Origin: Valencia hispanica
Taxonomy: Eukaryota > Chordata > Actinopteri > Cyprinodontiformes > Valenciidae
Reading direction: 5' to 3'
DNA length: 64,000 bases
NCBI GenBank assembly: GCA_963556495.2
Contig: OY747704.1
Location: 41,500,001 to 41,564,000, forward strand
Part shown: positions 60,491-64,000 of the stretch, one piece after another
Numbering within the stretch: position 1 is the stretch's first letter
How the letters are laid out: every line of letters starts with the position of its first letter
Position numbers and translations under genes: made by a program
Notes under the pieces: model-generated
Seen by the model: only the letters and a program-made list of their open reading frames with translations
Told to the model about the DNA's origin: nothing
Database searches by the model: none

Positions 60491-61400
60491 CTTAGACCTA
60501 GAAAACAAAATAAAGGTTCATGAAGATATTCTATATTCTGGAAGAGGCCATGAGTGTGCACTGTTGTGATTATACAGAGTAGTAACAACTTCGTACCTCG
60601 ATTCAAGCTCACTTGTTTAAGATCCATTTAACACTTGTTGAATGAGTATGCAGCAAAATTCCCTTGAACCACATCAAAAACACCTCTCATTCTAAAATGT
60701 GTGAGAAATAAAAATGAACAAATAAAAAAATCTGGAAAAAGGGTTAATATCTGTAAAAATGAGGGACTTTATGATCTCATTAAGTCTAGTTGTCTTTTAT
60801 CAAAATATATGTTTATTCGTCTATGTAAAGCGTAGCAGTCAACATTTAAATAACCATCTGAATTTTCGAGGGGGAGGAATATACTATTTCAACTGCGTCA
60901 CACTGGAGATATATTTGCCTGTAGCAAACTGCCATTATTATCGGTAACATATATACTGACACCTAAATGCTCTCTACAGAAAACAAATTCAACATCAAAA
61001 GCCCACATTCTAATTAACTCAATTTACATAGATAGCTTAAATTAAAGATAATCGCCAGCGTTTCCTTTTGTCCTGTTTATCTATATATATAATCAGGGTT
61101 TGCAACACTTTAACAGTGTTTAAAGAAAGCTTGGATTCTGCCATCCGTTAGCTAAACTCAGCTCCTAGCAACCGTCTCTAATGTTAACAAGTCCTCAAAA
61201 CTCATGGGTTTCATGCTTATTTAAGTCATAAAAGTATCGCTAAAAATGAAATATACCTTATATCTATGACTGGAGATTCTATCGGAAAGATATACATCTA
61301 CGGTAGTGTTAAGGCTGGTTCCTTTACGACTTCTGCGGTGTGTTTATAACCGTTGATGACGAGCTCAAAAGTGGCGCTGTTGTTGTTGCGCCCACTTGTA
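60491..61400 (-). promoter_or_regulatory. CEP78: CEP78 upstream region with probable non-coding first exon
   Basis: A splice acceptor sits seven bases before the CEP78 start codon, so a 5' UTR exon must lie upstream. The best candidate is about 61257-61340, where a GT donor (ATAAG/GTATAT) follows a CpG-containing stretch (TTTACGACTTCTGCGG, GACGAGCTCAAAAGTGGCGC) like a TATA-less promoter. Another possible donor lies at 60597. The exact exon is inferred. Confidence 0.4.
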
Positions 61401-62415
61401 TTCTTCTTCTTCTACTACATATCGTCAGAACCTCCAATCTGCGGGGGGCTGCCACCTATTGACTCAGACAATAAAAGAAGAGCTTTATTTGGTACTGAAG
61501 CGTTTGCTTGAAACAGGCGGTGGCCCTTGCAATTTTGAAGAAAAAATATATATAATAAAAAAAATGAGAAATGACTTAGTTCATATTTTTGGAACAGGAA
61601 AGCTGGTTTTGTAAGTTTCTTCATCCAAACATCTGCTTTAAAAACCACAACAGAATTGCACTTCCAAGACGTGTTTTTTTTCTTCTTGTTGTAGCTCCTT
61701 TTAATTATAGGCTGAAGACAATGTGCTTCATTTGTTTAATTTCATATTTTGGATTACTTTTTTACTGTAATGAAATAAGCACAGCATTTAAATAAAGAAG
61801 GACTCATGAAGATTGACAAAATTGCCCAAATTCTCCTTTGGGCTAAGGACAATTGCTTAATGATGAACTGGCGACATGTCCAGGATACCCTGCCTCTTTG
61901 TCCATTGACCGCTTGAGATCAGCCCTTCTGTGATGTTTCCTCATTGAAACATCCAACAGAGATTGTTTCATGATTAAAATGAACATTAAGGCAATGGCTG
62001 CAAATTGGGATCCCTTTTAAATTTTTGCAATGTACTACATGTTGGCACATCCATTATTGTGAAATTAAATTATTTTTTAAATAGATTGTCTTAATCAAAC
62101 TCAGCTGGGTTTGTTTACCCAATAAAAATTTGATGTTTTTGTTTGGTTTAAAAAAACAGAACATAGAAATACAATTACATGTTGTTCTTTAGCTTTTAGT
62201 TTGCAATCCGACAACAAAATAACATAGTATAAATCATAAAACCTGATAGGACATATTTTTACAAAAAAGGATTAAGTGGATTTTTGGCACTGGGTATATT
62301 TCATTTTTGGGGGGGGAAAGGGGAAAGAGTAATGACATCTGGGCACAGGCTTCATGTCATGCAGGTTTTTTGTTGAAAAGTAAAATCCATTTAGAAAATA
62401 ATGCAATGAAAAATA
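61401..62415. other. Spacer between CEP78 and the second L2 copy
   Basis: AT-rich DNA without a recognised gene. Short frames here have no family signature. Confidence 0.45.
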
Positions 62416-62720
62416 CATTTCAATTCAATTCAGTTTATTTATATAGCGCCAATTCACAACAGATGTCATCTCAAGGCACTTAACAAGAAGTCATTTCAAT
62501 ACATTTATACAAACATTCCAATCAGTTAAAAAGTTTCCTATTTAAGGAATCCCAGCAGATTGCGTCAGTCATTGGCGTGAGGTTGGGCCCCGTTGATGCA
62601 GACTTTCCAACCGCAGCAATCCTTCAGCAATCCCTCATACTGAGCAAGCATGTAGCGACGGTGGAGAGGAAAAACTCCCCTTTAACAGGAAGAAACCTCC
62701 AACAGAACCAGGCTCAGTAG

Positions 62721-63103
62721 TTGTAAGAACTGTTAGTTTTAATGAGTTTAATTAGTTGAAACAAAAAAGCTGCCGACCACTGATCAGAGCTGAGAGAAGG
62801 GAAACTGTCAGTTTCTGATCTCTGGCCACCCGACTGATCCGTCTCTATACAAAATGCTTTGATTCTTCTAAAAAAAGACATAATAAAGTCCACAATAGTT
62901 TTCAGGCTCTCTTGTTTATTCAACAAATTTTCTTCCAGGACAAGACAGGGAAGAAAAAAAGTATGATGTTGGTGCAAACTAGTTTCTGGTATTGTATCAA
63001 TATCAATACATGAGCTAAACGACTATTAAAATGATGGTGCAATAAAGTAGGCTGTGTTTACCTTTGTTAAAGTGATAAGATCCCTCTCTCTCAATGGAAG
63101 TCC
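62721..63103 (-). pseudogene. CEP78: CEP78 exon-intron fragment copied into a LINE
   Basis: This is a gap-free copy of 59600-59982, about 99% identical, holding 42 coding bases, the splice donor and 341 intron bases of CEP78. It lies 2.2 kb upstream of the CEP78 start codon, in the same orientation. It has no acceptor or further exons, so it is a non-functional fragment. Confidence 0.93.
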
Positions 63104-63140
63104 GTGGCAGATGGCCGCTCAGGAGCGGCCATCTGCCACG
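63103..63140. repeat. 18-bp inverted repeat at the insertion junction
   Basis: CGTGGCAGATGGCCGCTC (63103-63120) is the exact reverse complement of 63123-63140, with AG between. The right arm is the native LINE sequence, also present once in the other copy near 48492; the left arm is an inverted extra copy. Confidence 0.93.
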
Positions 63141-64000
63141 ACCGTCTGGGGGTTTGAGAAGACAGAGCAGAGACACAGTAGGAACAGAAGATCTGATATA
63201 AGAGTATTTTCTATTTTCAGAAAGTAAAAAGTTGATAACATGACACGGTGGATGTTTGGTTACTGGGAGCATCATCCCAGTCGATGCCCCCCGTCCAACA
63301 GGGCATTGCAGCCAAGCAGGATACCAGACCAGGTATATCTACTATGGAGAGAAAAACACTGAGAGAAAACAAAGTTAACAGTCGAAATAACAGAATGTAC
63401 TGTAATACAACTGGAGAGTAGTAGTCGAAAAGAAAGTAGCAGAGTGAAGAAAATTGGTAAGTCTGTCCTCCAGCAGTCTAAGCCTATAGCAGCATAACTA
63501 CAGAGATAGCTCAGGATTACCTTAGCCACTTCAACTATAAGCTTTATCAAAAAGGAAAGTTTTAAGCCTGGCCTTAAAAGTAAACAGAGTGTCTGCCTCA
63601 CGGACTAAAGCTGGGAGCTGGTTCCACAGGAGAGGAGCCTGATAACTAAAATATCTGCCTCCCATTCTACTTTTAGAAATCCTAGGAACTACAAGCAAAC
63701 CTGCAGTCTGAAAGCGAAGTGCTCTGTTGGGAACATATGAATCAATTAGATCTCTGATGTATGATGGAGCTTGATTATTAAGGGCTTTGTATGTAAGAAG
63801 GAGGATCTTAAATTCTATTCTGGATTTAACAGGGAGCCAACGAAGGGAAGCTAAAACAGGAGAAATGTGATCTCTCTTTTTAATATTCATCAGAACTCTT
63901 GCTGCCGCATTTTGGATCAACTGAAGGCTTTTAATGGCATTTTGTGGACTTCCTGATAGTAAAGAATTACAGTAGTCCAGGCTTGAGGTAACAAATGCAT

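Larger units (their letters stand above)
62419..64000 (-). mobile_element. Second L2-clade LINE copy, 3' end (continues past the edge)
   Basis: It starts with the same (TGAAT)n tail and 3' UTR as the 48186 copy. It is interrupted at 62721-63140 by a CEP78-derived insert, then continues through the 3' UTR into ORF2. The frame at 63531-64000 reads [20 protein letters not shown] to [15 protein letters not shown] and is open up to the window edge. Confidence 0.9.

Overview
The window is vertebrate nuclear DNA, almost certainly from a teleost fish. It holds multi-exon genes with GT-AG introns, an AT-rich background with microsatellites, and a dense load of fish-type transposons: an L2-clade LINE, a second LINE family, many decayed Tc1 elements, SINE-like repeats and MITEs. 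Species cannot be fixed from sequence alone; the repeat mix suggests a percomorph. No rRNA, CRISPR array, convincing functional tRNA gene or viral gene was seen.

Four protein genes were rebuilt exon by exon from reading frame, splice-site consensus and protein-family conservation. From left to right: (1) COMMD10, minus strand, four 5' coding exons (533-4972), with the COMM-domain exons beyond the left edge. (2) AP3S1, minus strand, six coding exons (7631-22087), complete at 193 residues. (3) CDO1, plus strand, five coding exons (26551-31235), complete at 200 residues. (4) CEP78, minus strand, fifteen coding exons (44709-60490), complete at 808 residues. Splice phases match at every junction. 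COMMD10, AP3S1 and CDO1 are neighbours on human 5q23 in the same relative orientation, so this is conserved synteny; CEP78 lies on human 9q21. The genes do not form one pathway. They serve endosomal Commander traffic (COMMD10), AP-3 vesicle coats (AP3S1), cysteine catabolism (CDO1) and centriole or cilium biology (CEP78).

Between and inside the genes: COMMD10 introns hold hairpins and a tRNA-derived SINE. The COMMD10-AP3S1 gap holds two abutting Tc1 pieces. AP3S1 intron 5 carries a 1.43 kb fold-back element (10258-11691) that splits a LINE remnant, and its other introns carry SINE-like repeats and Tc1 relics. The AP3S1/CDO1 divergent interval carries a 1.19 kb terminal-inverted-repeat element (24808-26001). 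The 12 kb CDO1-CEP78 interval has an apparently exact 1,002-bp tandem duplication (32969-35385), nested repeats and LINE remnants. A nearly full L2 LINE lies in sense orientation in CEP78 intron 14 (48186-about 53140), with reading frames broken only by nonsense codons. A second L2 copy starts at 62419 and runs off the right edge.

The most unusual item is in that second L2 copy: a 383-bp piece of CEP78 (end of coding exon 2 plus the start of intron 2) has been copied into its 3' UTR, sealed by an 18-bp inverted copy of the adjacent LINE sequence, which looks like template-switch repair. No convincing new multi-gene system was found; the novelty here is structural.
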